Assembly: GCF_048544455.1 (NCBI RefSeq)
Contig: NC_133534.1
Location: 90,115,637 to 90,179,636 of the forward strand
DNA: 64,000 nt
From: Silene latifolia
Taxonomy: Eukaryota; Streptophyta; Magnoliopsida; Caryophyllales; Caryophyllaceae
Direction: 5' to 3'
Part shown: positions 34,773 to 46,605 of the stretch, piece by piece
How positions within the stretch are numbered: the stretch's first letter is position 1
How the letters are laid out: each line of letters begins with the position of its first letter
Notes under the pieces: model-generated
The model's database searches: none
What the model was told of the DNA's origin: nothing
What the model saw: the letters and a program-made list of their open reading frames with translations, nothing else
Made by a program: the position numbers and the translations under genes

Positions 34773-34834
34773 GTAAGATGAATGAAGTTGTAATATATGT
34801 ACATTTCTTTACCATTCCATTGAATGTGTGCTTA

Positions 34835-35100
34835 AAAAAAAAACCAAAAAAAAAAAAAAACCAAAAAAAAAAAAATTACGAAAAAAAACGAAAATACTGG
34901 CTAGGTGAAAACCCACAAGGGTGGGCGCCTAGGCAAGATTGGGAAAGGTGGCCGAGGACGGACTGAAAACCCGAAAGGGCATTCCGAGCAAAATGAAGAA
35001 TCGAGTTGCGAGCCACCAATGAGAGGAAAGGCAAAGCAAAGGTGAAAACCCGAAAGGGCACCTTAGGCAAAATGAGGGATTTTCACCAAAAAAAAATTGA
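34835..35100 (+). repeat. A-rich tract and CCC-GAAA-GGG mini-hairpins
   Basis: After an A-run (34835-34890) come three related units with GAAAACCC...AAGGG: stem ACCC/GGGT with ACAA loop at 34911-34922, and CCC/GGG with GAAA loop at 34970-34979 and 35049-35058. GAAA is a GNRA-type tetraloop. Each unit is followed at some distance by a GCAAAATGA or GCAAGATTG phrase. Confidence 0.6.
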
Positions 35101-35688
35101 AAAATTGAAAAATTGCAACACCAAAAAGATGGAGGGATAAGAAGGGAGCGATAAGGAGGATTTAGGAAGTAGGCTAGAATTAGGATTTATTTTATTTTTG
35201 AGTCAAAGAAAATTGTTTCAAATTGGTGGTTTTCATGTTGACTACTAAGTTGTTGATCTTTATTGGTGTTTGGCCAACTTAGTAGCATGACTTGCTTTGC
35301 TTGGAGTGATAAGGGGGAGATATAAGGGGAGCAATGAATGAATTGGAGGATTGTGTGGGTCACTTTGCTACTGCCTTGGGATAAGGCAAGAGTGACCATT
35401 TCTTCTTGGGTGATATAAGAAGGGTGGAGTTGCATGATGAGTCGGAGAAGGAGGTGTGTTGTGTCTTGTTAAGAGGGATGACATAAGGAGGGCGTGTGAG
35501 AGAAGAGAGAGTGTGTGTCAACTTTGAGTCTTTGTTTTTCTTTCATAGGTGGTTGTCAATGAGGGAGACATAAGAAGGTCGTGGTAAGGGAAGAGCGGTC
35601 ATTTACCCTCGTACTCACCTTTGGGCTTGTGCACTTGCTTGTTTTGGCTTTTGCTCGGGACGAGCAAAAGTCTAAGTGTGGGGGTATT
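35101..35688 (+). mobile_element. Athila 3' untranslated region and polypurine tract
   Basis: No coding frame. Ends with TCGGGACGAGCAAAAG (35655-35670) and AAGTGTGGGGGTATT just before the LTR at 35689. The GGGACGAG motif is shared with the non-autonomous element (48263-48270). Confidence 0.7.
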
Positions 35689-37239
35689 TGATAGTGTCAA
35701 ATATGTTGTGTCTAGTATGATAATAGTAGGTTGTTTATTCAATTGTTGGAGCCAAGTTATGGGTTAATCTCGGACATACCGGCTTACTCTATTTCTTTGT
35801 AGTTTGGGTCACAAAGGACTTAGTCTTGAATTGATCACCTTTGGAGGCAAGGGAAGCAACCGTATCTAGGAGTCAAGATGAATATTTCATGTTGTTTCAG
35901 CCAAGATAAGAAGTCCGTCTCAAGCAAGCAATGACGAGTGAAGTTTGGAAAGTAAAGAAGCAAGCAAAACTTGGAAGTTGTAGAGGAGACTCCCGAGCTG
36001 GTGCGCAGCCTGCGCCACATTCCTGCGCAGCCTGCGCCACTCTCAGAGTTTCCTGCGCCAGGTCGTTTTAAAGACGGGCTTTGTTTAAGCAAATCAGTTT
36101 TTGGCCTTGTTTTTGGAGGGTTTAACCTAGAAAGGAGTGCACCCCTATATGTGCTCCTCATTTTGAAGACCTAGTTATCATCTAATTATTGAATAATCTC
36201 TAGAAACTTGTAGTAGGAAGAACACTTTATTTTGGGTGAAATTGTAATCTTTTAGCTTGGAATGTTAATCTTTCTTCAATTCTTGGGTTTTTCTAAGAAG
36301 ATGGAAGGCTAATCTTTCCTTTGCTTGATGTAATTTGATCAAAGTACCCAACTTTGGTATTGTAAGACTCTTAAACCTCTCTTAATTTATCTAATGCTCT
36401 TTTCTTGTGCTTTATTTCTTATGTTGAGTAGATGAATGTATGAATTGATCACTCTTGCATCTTATTTACTTGACTAGTGCAAATCCTAAGGAAATTGTTT
36501 AATTTAGTTGGGATTGTTAAAGGAAGTTTGTTGTTTGTTGAATTGGTTTACAGGATTCTTACAACAAATAGAAAATTCCATGTCTTTTACTCATTTGTAT
36601 GGTTTAATCTTATAAGGAATTGATCCTAGCTTTATCTTTTGGCAATTTCTTAATGCTCATGCTTAGTCTCTTTTCATGGTTTAATGATTTGTTGCTTAAG
36701 CTTGAAGGGTATATGTGGATGGTTTAATTTACATGTATCAACATCTTGAGGTGATAGTATTGGGTAGAAAATTGTAAGAGAGAAATAGAAGAGTCAAACT
36801 TTATCATTATTGGGTTACTAAGAGAGAATTGCATCAAGTGTTTCCCTTTATATTGAATCTTGCACACTGGTTGTTTGTGGAATTGTCTCAATAGGAAGAT
36901 CTTCAATCTTTACTCATATTTCCATGTTTGGTTCCCAAAACCAATCCTTTTTCATCCACGTTTCCTACTAGTTGATCTTTGTTAATACCCATTGTTTGTG
37001 ATTAGTGCTTTTTGTTAAGTTTAAATTGTCATTAGGATCTTAATTAGTAGTAGAGACCTACTTAGTAGTCAATAGTTTACAATTCAAGTTATTAGTCTTA
37101 AATCCCTTCTCTTGGGTTCGACCCTTACTTCCCTTTACTACTATCCTTAATAGGATAGTGTAGAGTGAGTTTGGTTTATAAATTGTTAATTTGATAAGCT
37201 AATTCTAGTAAATTACGACACCTAGTTTTATTGCTATCA
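35689..37239 (+). mobile_element. Athila 3' LTR (1551 bp)
   Basis: Matches 17853-19405. GC palindromes at 36003-36015 and 36025-36037. TCCAC target duplication at 37240-37244. Confidence 0.92.
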
Positions 37240-37244
37240 TCCAC

Positions 37245-37561
37245 CCACGTTGGGTTCAAACATCTCAAGGCCACTCGAGGAGTTACGACTACAAATGCGT
37301 GGCCACGCTCGGAAGTAATCCGTGGGAGATTTTTCCGGTCAGGTAGTCACAATCCCGATCGAGAAAACCACTCATGATATATTCATGTGCAAGTGCGACC
37401 TGAAAGACACCTTGCATTGAGTGGGAGATTGTTGTTAAAACGGACAAGAGAATCGGTAACACACCCTTGTAGAGTACAAGCAGGATATTGTTGGGATAAG
37501 GAGATTATCCACAATTGTGTGTTATAATCATCGCACAACTTGTCTCGGACAAGTGGGAAAT
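37245..37561 (+). mobile_element. Copia element 2, 3' end before the LTR
   Basis: Continues the element cut at 17852. Matches 5850-6069 of Copia 1 but has an additional segment near 37488-37550, including a second ATTGTTGGGA phrase, so the LTR border region looks partly duplicated. Purine tract GGACAAGTGGGAAAT just before 37562. Confidence 0.65.
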
Positions 37562-38770
37562 TGTTGGAGTTTTTGTCCACCACAATAGTGCATGAGAATA
37601 TTATTAAATCTCATTAAGGAATATGCATGGGATATTCATTGCCAATACTTGTCAGCTGATCAACGTATATCGGTAACGGTTGGCCAACTAGAGTTTGACG
37701 TTACTGTCGTGAGACGACGGTGTTCAGCTGATCCCTTTCTGTCACACCTAAAGGAACGAACCCCAACACGAAAACTAATTAATTGTAATCAGATACAGTT
37801 TAATTAGTCCCTTGATAAATTGACTAAGAGTTCGTTGATTAATTAATTTAGAGAGATGTTGAGTTGTGAACTCGAGGCACAGAAATTATTATTTAATTAT
37901 GCGATAATTAAATAATAAATTATTTGAGACGGGAATTAGTGATTAAGTAATTAATAGTTAAATTAGTACTAATTGACTAATATGATTAGTATTGGTACGT
38001 AAAATATATGTGTAGCTGTATACGTATATTTACGAAGTGTTTTAGACGATATTAATCGGGAAGTATTTAAACATAAATCGATGTTTATAGTAAAATTTAC
38101 ACGTATTTGTGCGACAAATATAAGAACCAAAATGGACCCGTAAATAGGATATTGGACCGTGAAAATCGAGTGTAGTGAATGATTATAATCATAATCATTT
38201 CAGTTTGCTTGTTTTTCTTCCATAAGTCATCTTATGATCATTTGCATGTGATATAAGATTGGACGAAAATAAAACAAGTACACTCTCTCACTCCACCTAC
38301 TCCCACCGGTTTTCCTCCTCCATATAGACCAACAATTGCTCATTTTACACACTACTTCATTTTTTTGTGTATTTTCCATGTGAATAAAGTTGTTAGTCTT
38401 TTCTCTCTAAAATTAATATAAACATTTTTACTAAGTTGTTAGTAAACAAAAATTGTTAGTAATATTTACATATTATCAAGGATAATCTTACTAATATCTA
38501 GTTAATATTAGTAAGGTTGTTGGGTAAGTTCTTGGGTGCTTTTGAGAGGAGGCTTTCTCTTTGGAAGCTTGGGTTATGGAGGATCTTGCCATTGATAAAT
38601 AGCTCAAGAACAACCAAGATGATGATCTTGGTTGTGCCCAAATACTACCATTTTTCAATAAAAGGAATATTATTTTCCTCATCTTTTATATTAATATGTT
38701 TTTATATTGCATGCATGTTACATAGATCATATAAACACAAATTATGAGATAATTTGATTTTTAATTAGAG
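37562..38770 (+). mobile_element. Copia 2 3' LTR, right end uncertain
   Basis: Starts TGTTGGAGTTTTTGTCC. Homologous to, but clearly diverged from, the LTRs at 6070 and 41607. Near 38760-38790 it meets Copia leader sequence in opposite orientation, so the true end may be lost. Confidence 0.7.
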
Positions 38771-40360
38771 AGTCTAATTATGATGTATGATCTTTCACCT
38801 ACTCCCTAATGACGAATGGATTCGTAGGTCCTACTAATTGGTAAGGCTAATCCCAATTTTAAAAATGTGAGAGATCTTATCAATTTAATTATCTACCGTG
38901 CTAAGTGAACTAATTTAGTGAATTTTAGACCACTTTAAATCGATTATGATAAGAAAAACATGTAGTGACGATTTGGCATGCAAGCAAAAACATAAAAGCA
39001 ATAATTCCTAATATGGCCACCTAGTTAATCTAATTAACTATTCTATTCATTTTGGAAACTAACTCCTTTGGTCCCTTTATTCTTCAAAGGAAACACTTCC
39101 AAGGATTCACCATCTTTTGGATTTCGGGACGCCTTTCCGAAAACACTGTCTTTAGGAAAACTCCCTCTTGGGAAAATAAGAATATACTACTACTAAAATT
39201 AATTACATAGGAATTTCTATTATACATTAATTAAAACAAATAAAATAAAATAAAATAAAACTATTAATTAATTACAAACCAACGATACGAGATCATAATT
39301 AAATTACAAACCAATCGATATTCCCATACATTGCGGGAATACCGATTACTAACTATGGCCATACTAGGAAAAAATTACATAATGTAAAATAAATAACCCC
39401 ATTCATCAACATGAATAAAAATATGCATAAAATAAAATATGACATACCAAATTGTCCTAACTTACCAACAACGATCATTTGAGCTCGATTTTTGCGGTAT
39501 TGATCTTTCTTTTTAACCATTAAAAATTCCATAATCAATACTTCAAACATTTTTAATATGAATCTTTAATACTAATCTGGTCCAACTCCAAAAATTAGTC
39601 CCCACTAAATATTTGGTGATTTTATGGGTTTAAATGATTATTTATAGCATAATAAGTCATAAAAATATAACTTTTATATTAAAAAATCAATTTAATCATA
39701 ACTCTTATGTAAAAATCAAATATTAAATTTTTTGACATTTTGATCACTCACAAAAATGACATGCATGAATGAAAAATTGATCATAAAAATATATTTTATA
39801 CATTTTTACAATTTTATTGGTTAATAACATCTTTTACGATTTAATTCCAAATTAAATCATAAAAACTAAAAAATTTCAAAATAAAATTTTGATCATTTTG
39901 GAACCATTTCCAGTAGCTAAAAACAAAAAGCTTTCGAGCCCCAAAAATTAATTAATATTTATTTGCTAAATAACCATTATTTACCGATTTCTATCAAATA
40001 AAATTCAATAAACTAATTAAATTAATCACATTAATTTATAAAAACTATACTACTCATAAATAGAACATGCAAGTGATTATTTACAAATAAACATGCATAA
40101 AATTAACATGCATCATAATTTTATAAACTCTTAAATAAAATAAATGCATATTAACTAAATTTTATGTAATAAAAAGTAATAATATGCCATAAAATTTTAT
40201 AAAAATCATATTTTCGGCCCATATCTTCATATGACCAGATTATTAACATGCAAAATAATATGTTGTGTAAAAACTAATTTTAACATCAAAATACACATTT
40301 TATCAATTTATCTCATAAATTCATAAAACCGTCTTAAAATGACATGCATGTAAGTAACAC

Positions 40361-40373
40361 GGCTCTGTTACCA
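40361..40373 (-). other. Primer-binding site of Copia 3
   Basis: Minus-strand TGGTAACAGAGCC, one base different from the usual TGGTATCAGAGCC, two bases after the LTR end CCCAACA. Confidence 0.8.
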
Positions 40374-40375
40374 CT

Positions 40376-41607
40376 TGTTGGGATCCATGACCCCCATTAG
40401 ATTGTTCTAATGTTACTTAAAATTACTCATTAATTTCATTAGGTGGTCATTAGTATACATGCATGCAAGTGAAAGTAGAAAATCTATAAGAAAGGTAAGA
40501 TTTTCCTTACATTGTTGGTAGAGGTAAATAAGGGCACCACAAGAGACTCCTTCTCTTATGATTCTTGAGCTTAAATTAAATCTGGATAATCTTCCTAAAA
40601 CCGTGTATTCAAAATTGAATACCTCCTTTAGATGGCACCCAAGATTAGCACAAAGATTACTATAATTACTAACTAGATAATTATAGTAATATACCCTTAA
40701 TAATAATATGTATTACTACTCTAGTAATAATATATAAATACTATCATATTTTTATGTGAGTTTTAGTGAAAGAGCATGTGGAAAAATATATATCACAAGT
40801 GAGCAAAAATTGAGCCACAATGGCTCTCTTTTATAGCCCAAAAACCGGCACCCTCTATGCATTAGTGGGTGATTTTTTTACTTATTTTATTCACATGCTT
40901 GTAGGTAGTGTATAGAGTAGCTATATTGAGTAGGTCTTGTCAAATCAAGAAATGATTATGTTTTTACCATCTTCCAAGCACTAAAAGACAAAAGCCTAAT
41001 GGAGTCGTTAATACTCCTCATAACCGGTTATGTGGGGTTTATGGGTCCATTTTGGTTTTTGACATTTGTCCCGCAAATGCTTATTAATATCGTGTTTAAT
41101 TATGTTACAAAATTAAATATTAATTTGATCATATAACAATTATGTGACAAATTAATAAACGATATACACTCAACTTGTTGAGTGATATTTTATCATCATC
41201 GCAATGTATAATGGGTACTAAAATGCCCAATTTAATTAATTTACAACTTCTTGCAAATATAATTAACTTATAACCTCTACCTCAAAAGTATATAAAATCT
41301 CATTTATTAATCATGAGTTCCAAACTCATATTAAATAATTAACTCACATAACTAAATATACATAAGGGATTAATTAACTTGTATCAAATACAAATAATTA
41401 GATTTTCCATTTGTGCGTCATCCTATAGGTGTGACCGAAAGGGATCAGTTGAACACCGCCGTTAAACGACAGTAACGTCAAACTCTAATCAGCCGAGTTT
41501 TACCGATGTACGTTGATCAACTGACAAATATAAAATACATCGCTAATATTCCTTGTACGAGATTTAATAATGTGGACGTACGATTGTGGAGGACACCTAC
41601 TCCAACA
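40376..41607 (-). mobile_element. Copia 3 5' LTR (1232 bp)
   Basis: On minus it starts TGTTGGAGTAGGTGTCC at 41607 and ends GGATCCCAACA at 40376. It is the only complete Copia LTR in the window and defines the family's ends. Confidence 0.85.
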
Positions 41608-42185
41608 TCTTTTACTCCCATGGTAGTCTTTATATATTATGGGGAGTTGTGTTTTAATAATGTGAGTGAGTTTGTGCCACATTGGCATCGTTTCTATCTT
41701 TTATGTTGGGTATACAAAGCGGAATAAGCTTATTATTTGGTTACCGTTCTACTAGCTTGGCTTTACCTCCACATTTCTAAATCGTTTTGCCCTTTTCTAC
41801 CCAATTACCTCACATCACATAATATGTAAGTCCTCAGCATGTGTCTTGGTCTTGTTTGGTTGGAATGCATATGTACGATTGGTAGAGATCAGTTTCATGT
41901 TAAATTGCATGCATGTTCTTATAGGTCGTAGTTAGGTAAGTGGCTTATTTTTTTTCTATCTTAAAATATACAAGTTTGGTAAGGTCGACGGTTCAGTAAC
42001 TTTATCATTGGTTTAACTCATTTGCATTTGATTTCGTACTTTGGTTTTGGCTAGATTGCATTAAATTGGTTTGGGCATGAAAAAAGCATAGTTAGCTCTA
42101 AGTCTTTTCATCGTTCCATTAGTTCCTTTGTTGTGTGTCAGTTTTTGCTTCTTGGGGACAAGCAAGGGTTTGGTTTGGGGAGGTT
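41608..42185 (+). other. Unassigned, probably 3' end of the Tat-like element
   Basis: No supported gene. The last part (TTGGGGACAAGCAAGGG at about 42155, then TTTGGGGAGGT before 42186) looks like the 3' end and polypurine tract of an Athila/Tat element. The open frame from 42128 crosses into the LTR and palindromes and is not a gene. 41608-42100 has no recognisable content. Confidence 0.45.
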
Positions 42186-42620
42186 TGATGCTTGCTTTAT
42201 TTATGCATTTTTCTTTGCCATTTAGCACGCATTTCTATGCTTATTACTTATCAAATAGCTACTATCCTCCCAAGAATGGTTTACTTTGGGTTAATTTGCA
42301 TTCTATGGAGGTTTGGACCCAGACGAGTGTAAACAAGCCACAACCTGTCCCCGGTTTTCCATTTTGGATGTTGGAAGAATTGAAGCTCGAAAGCTACCGC
42401 CTCAAGGTGCGTGAGTACGCAAGGAAGTACGTCAAAGAGAAGTTATACCGTGAAGAAAAGTCGATCGACCACCCTGTTAAGTCGATCGACTATTGCTGAT
42501 CTGATATCAGTCGATCGACCGATATCTTGGTCGATCGACAATCTCGTTAATTCTGCGAGATGTGTTTAGTTTTATTTCGGCCCATTAGTTGCTTGTTTAA
42601 TAATTTTCCCTTATTATTAT
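42186..42620 (+). mobile_element. Tat-like LTR, left part
   Basis: Starts TGATGCTTGC after a purine tract. Cut at 42620 by the element 42621-50271 and continued from 50277. Contains the GTCGATCGAC cluster. Confidence 0.6.
42460..42539. repeat. GTCGATCGAC palindrome cluster
   Basis: Exact 10-bp palindromes at 42460, 42481, 42510 and 42530. The core TCGATCGA is shared with the chromovirus palindrome ACTCGATCGAGT although the elements are otherwise unrelated. Confidence 0.9.
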
Positions 42621-44598
42621 TGATGTGAACATTATTTGCGCACATTTAGTCCCCTAATTGAGCCAATTTTGCATACTATTATAACATTATATGGCCATTT
42701 TATCCGTCAAAACCTTCCTATTTTCTTTTCTATCGCATTTCATATGTTTTGTAGAAAAGGAGATAATAAGGCGGAAATTCCCGTCTTTCGTGCATATTTG
42801 GAAGCTTATTGATGATAGTAGATGGACTAGTATGAAGAGGAGGCAAGAATGATGACCAAAGACGTAGGAATAAAGTGTATATAGAAGGATCAAAGGGTTA
42901 AAAGTAAGAATGACGAGAGGGAAGGCATTTCAAGAAGAAATCGCTCGAAAACCAAACCAAGGGTTGCTCCTTTGGCTCTGGAAATATGCTAGATGAAACG
43001 ACGTTGAAAAAACCAGTGATCTAGGCTTTTGAATCACTCCAATAGGAGTCCGGATGAGAAAATGACGTCCGTTTTACAATCCGAGCTCAAACAAAGAAGT
43101 TGTTCGCCAAGACGCCCGTCTTCCCCTCAAGACGCCCGTCTTCCCCAAGACGCTCGTCTTCTGGCTGGAAAAAACAAGAAAATTCACTGGAAGAGAATCC
43201 GCCCGTCTTCTCAGGAATCCGCCCGTCTTCTCAGAAGACGCCCGTCTTCCCCCAAAGACGCCCGGGCAGAATCTCCAGAATCTGCCCGTCTTCTCTCAAA
43301 GACGCCCGGGCCCAGAACACCGAATCCGCCCGTCCCGTGCCTAAGACGCATGGATTCCAAGGCAGTCAAAATTCGTTTCTTCAAGTTTCAATGAAAGACG
43401 CCCATCCTTCGAAAAATACCGGCGTTTCCCTGCTCCAATCTCAAAAGTGTAATTACTAGTTTAGTCCTTAGTTAACCCTAATGCATCCACCTAATTTCCA
43501 CTGTAAATACCCCACTTGTAAATAATCAAAGAGGGATCCTTTGATCAAGTTTTTAGATTAGAATCAAGCTCTCTTATTAGAAATTCCTCTTAGATTAGAT
43601 TAGGAGTAGATTAGAATAGATTACTCTTTAATCATTCCACAAATTACACATTAATCTTTCCATAATTATTGTTCAAGTTTATTATTCAAGTTCATCACTT
43701 TTGGCTAATTGAAGATTATTGGGTTATTATTGGAGGATTGACAACCCTTCATCAATCAATCAAGTTTCTTCTATTATTCTTTGCTTTATTATTTGGATCA
43801 TCTCAAGTTTGGTATAATTCCTTTACTCTTTAATCTTTATTGTTCATTTCCTCATTCTATTATCATGTTTATACTTGTTGTGATGATTGACACCATCAAT
43901 GACATGTTTCCCATGATAATGAGTGAGTAGTTTCTTTAGCTAGGATTAATGGGTAATTAGGGGAAACCAACATGGGATTGATTAATGCTTAATCTAATAT
44001 GTTTTCATAATCAAATTGCTTGCTTGTTGTGATGTCAACTTTATGCACATGTTATGTTTGATGAAATGCTAAGCCTATGAATCCTTGCATTTACAACCAT
44101 CTCTTATCTACTCAACTTGACTTGTAAGACGTAAACCAACTCGAGTCTTGTTAGACCATGCATAGAAGTTGAATAGGAGGAAAGTAAGTCGACTTGTAGG
44201 TGTTGTACAATCTTACCGATTCGGCTCCGGGACCCAACTCTTCCTATGAACCGTAAGACATAACCCAACTAGGTTCCTCCACAACACTAATTGCTTTCAA
44301 CTTTGTAAACATGTTTGTATGATCAATACCATGAATCCCCTATGACCCCATAATATCCTAGCACTTTTAATCATTTGTTTACATCCTTCCTTTTATTGCT
44401 TGTTCTACCTTATTGTTTGCATTAGTCTAGACACAACTACAAACCCAACAAATTGTGACACTAGCATAAATTGAGATAGATAGACTTAGAACCCAAAGCA
44501 CACCGTCCCATGGATCGACCTCGACTTACCGCTAACTAGTTGTTTGTTGAGTATTATAAATGTGTTTGATTGGATGAGTGACGACATCAACCGGATCA
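42621..44598 (+). mobile_element. 5' LTR of the non-autonomous element
   Basis: TGATGTGAAC...CCGGATCA. Palindrome cluster at 43109-43350. The place of the TATA box reads TGTAAATA at 43502-43509, against TATAAATA in the 3' LTR. About 3 percent different from the 3' LTR in the first 260 bp by eye. Confidence 0.9.
43109..43350. repeat. AAGACG-CC-CGTCTT palindrome cluster, 5' LTR
   Basis: Exact copies at 43109-43122 and 43129-43142, a one-base variant at 43147-43160, and about eight partial copies (CGCCCGTCTTC, AAGACGCCCGGGC) to 43350. Creates spurious open frames at 43029-43459. Confidence 0.85.
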
Positions 44599-44601
44599 AA
44601 A

Positions 44602-44619
44602 TGGCGCCGTAGCCGGGGA
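44602..44619 (+). other. Primer-binding site, tRNA-Asp-like
   Basis: TGGCGCCGTAGCCGGGGA, three bases after the LTR; one base from the typical Athila/Tat site. Confidence 0.88.
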
Positions 44620-44757
44620 TGGTGCTATGTGATTAAGTTCTTACTTGTTTGTCTATTTTAATTTTGCTTTCACCTTGAGGAACTTGTTCCTTAATGATGG
44701 TTCTTACCGTTTTTGTGTAGTTTCCATGCTTGTAGTTGTTTCCTTGTCTTAGTTAGG

Positions 44758-46137
44758 ATGACTCAAGACTTGACATATGGAGTATGTGGTGGATCTTTTG
44801 AGTATGACTATGGGTATGGGGAGTTTGAGGAGCAAGTCAACACAAACCTACCTTACACCTCATACAATGAAAATCCTAACTACTACCCCAACTTTTCCCG
44901 CCAAAATCACCACATCCAATGCCCACAACAACCAACCACCCAAAACTCACTTTACAACCAATTAGAAATGCCACAATACAACCACTTTCACACCTACCCA
45001 CAACAAGAAGACGAACCCATTCAAAATGTGATTCTCCAAATGATGGGAGATCAACAAAACTTCTTCAAACAAATGCTAGAAGAGAGCCAAACAAGGGACA
45101 TTGTTCTTCAAGGCATTGTTACTCAAGTGGAGGAGTTGGAAATTCAAATTGCCCAAATAAAAGAAACCCAACTAACTACCCCTCACCACTCTTTAGACAT
45201 TGACCATGAATGTGAGTTTGAAGAAGTCACCTTTGATGAGAGGTGGGAAGAGCCAACCTCATTGAGCTCTTGTGAGTATGAAATTGTGGTGTTTGATGAG
45301 GAAGATATGAAGTTGAGTAAGCCAAATACTTTTAACCTTTGTGAGTATGAGGGTGTATCATTTGATGTGAGTGTTGAGATGGTGGAGGAAGAATTAATGA
45401 AGAGTGAAGCCCCCATCTATGATTCATATGGAGATAGCGATGATGACAAGCCTATGGAAGAAGCTTATGCGGGATATGTATCTTGCAATGAAGAGGAGGA
45501 ATGGAGTTGTGAGATTGCCTTACTTGAGGAGCCCATCCTTGAGAAGTTTGAGGTATGCTTCCATGAAGAAGATGAATTCCTTTTCCCCATTCCCCATGAA
45601 GACTACTTGACACCTATCATGGAGCCCATTATCATTGAAGAATATATGGTGGACCACCTCCAAAAGGCTAAGGTATCATACAAGAGCTACTTGGTGAAAA
45701 AGCTCAAATAGAAGATTGCTCGTGAAGCTACTTGTGGAGATTTGGCACCCACAATGTCAACTTCTAAGGAACTCGGTCATCAAGGCCATAAGGATTCTCC
45801 TTCTACTCATGAAGGATTGATAAATTCAAATGCTATCATCATCACCGAAAGTGAAAGAGAAGGTGGTAAGTGGAAGTCTCCGGACGAAAATAAACCATAC
45901 TTCATACCTAGTGATGAAAGGAATCATGGGCTAATTGGTTTGAAACATCGTGAATATCCAAGTGCCAAGAAGAGAAAGAAAACAACAATGAATGACAAAT
46001 TCCTTTGGCCAAGCTTTGTCTTGAAGTTAAGCAAACCATATTTATGCTTATTTGAGGATTGTGCCCAAGCATTTGACCGGTTATTGAGAGCATTGAGCAA
46101 CATGGACAATATCAATAACCATGGCAACAAGGAATGA
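44758..46137 (+). pseudogene. Gag-like ORF of the non-autonomous element with one in-frame TAG
   Basis: Start chosen at the ATG at 44758 (MTQDLTYG). 317 codons lead to TAG at 45709-45711; the same frame then stays open to 46137. Residues 1-80 are Tyr/Asn/Gln-rich; about 95-140 look like the coiled segment in the C-terminal part of Athila-type gag; about 145-317 are very acidic with repeated CEYE and FDE phrases; the part after TAG is basic in the middle (KKRKKT). No zinc knuckle or enzyme motif. May be a gag-derived RNA-binding or particle protein. Kept as pseudogene because of the stop, but readthrough is possible. Confidence 0.6.
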
Positions 46138-46605
46138 GTTTGGTGGAGTCCTTCCTCAAACCACCATTTGTAGGATATCATTTCCTTTGACTTTGCATTA
46201 CATTTTGCTTGCAATTGTATCATATTTCATTTGCATTAGCTAGTTCATATAGTATAGTTGCATTGTAATATATTTCACATGATTCATGTAGATAGTTGCA
46301 TATAGATTAGAATTCATGCATAGTTACTAATGGCCAAACCTATTCATTTCTACACTAGAAATAGTGTTTAAATCGGTTTGGGGAGGTTTGATCATAGATG
46401 ACCATAGTTTATTAGAAATCATGCATCATATAATATAGTTTAGATTGCATTCATTTGCTATATATGTCATATAGAATTGCATTTAGTTAGAGTATGCATG
46501 CATATCATATCATTGCATTTGTACTTTATTTCAAAAAAATCAAAAAATCAAAAAATCAAAAAATCCAAAAACATGCTTTTCTTTTTCATTCCTACTCCTA
46601 CATGT

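Larger units (their letters stand above)
17853..37239 (+). mobile_element. Athila-lineage Ty3/gypsy element, 19.4 kb with its insert
   Basis: LTRs 17853-19405 and 35689-37239 both start TGATAG and end CTATCA; 5-bp target duplication TCCAC. Order: primer-binding site, gag, protease, RT (broken by the 22765-29382 insert), RNase H, integrase, then an additional ORF region typical of Athila, AT/A-rich 3' part, polypurine tract. Without the insert it is about 12.8 kb, usual for Athila. Coding region is damaged mostly by stop codons. Confidence 0.92.
38771..41607 (-). mobile_element. Copia element 3, 5' LTR and leader, minus strand
   Basis: LTR 41607-40376 (1232 bp), primer-binding site 40373-40361, then 1.6 kb of leader running to about 38780, homologous to 1-1560. 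Gag and pol are missing: the sequence breaks off against the Copia 2 LTR. No coding region. Confidence 0.75.

Noticed and set aside
33899-34804. 301-codon open frame on the minus strand
   Set aside because: It is the antisense of the Athila additional ORF; Leu/Pro-rich content follows from the Gln/Glu-rich sense strand.
34763-34966. Lys-rich open frame
   Set aside because: Produced by the A-rich tract in the Athila 3' region.
42128-42499. 123-codon open frame
   Set aside because: It crosses the polypurine tract, LTR start and palindrome cluster of the Tat-like element.
43029-43459. Two overlapping open frames of about 120 codons
   Set aside because: Both read through the AAGACGCCCGTCTT repeat cluster in an LTR and recur in part in the other LTR.
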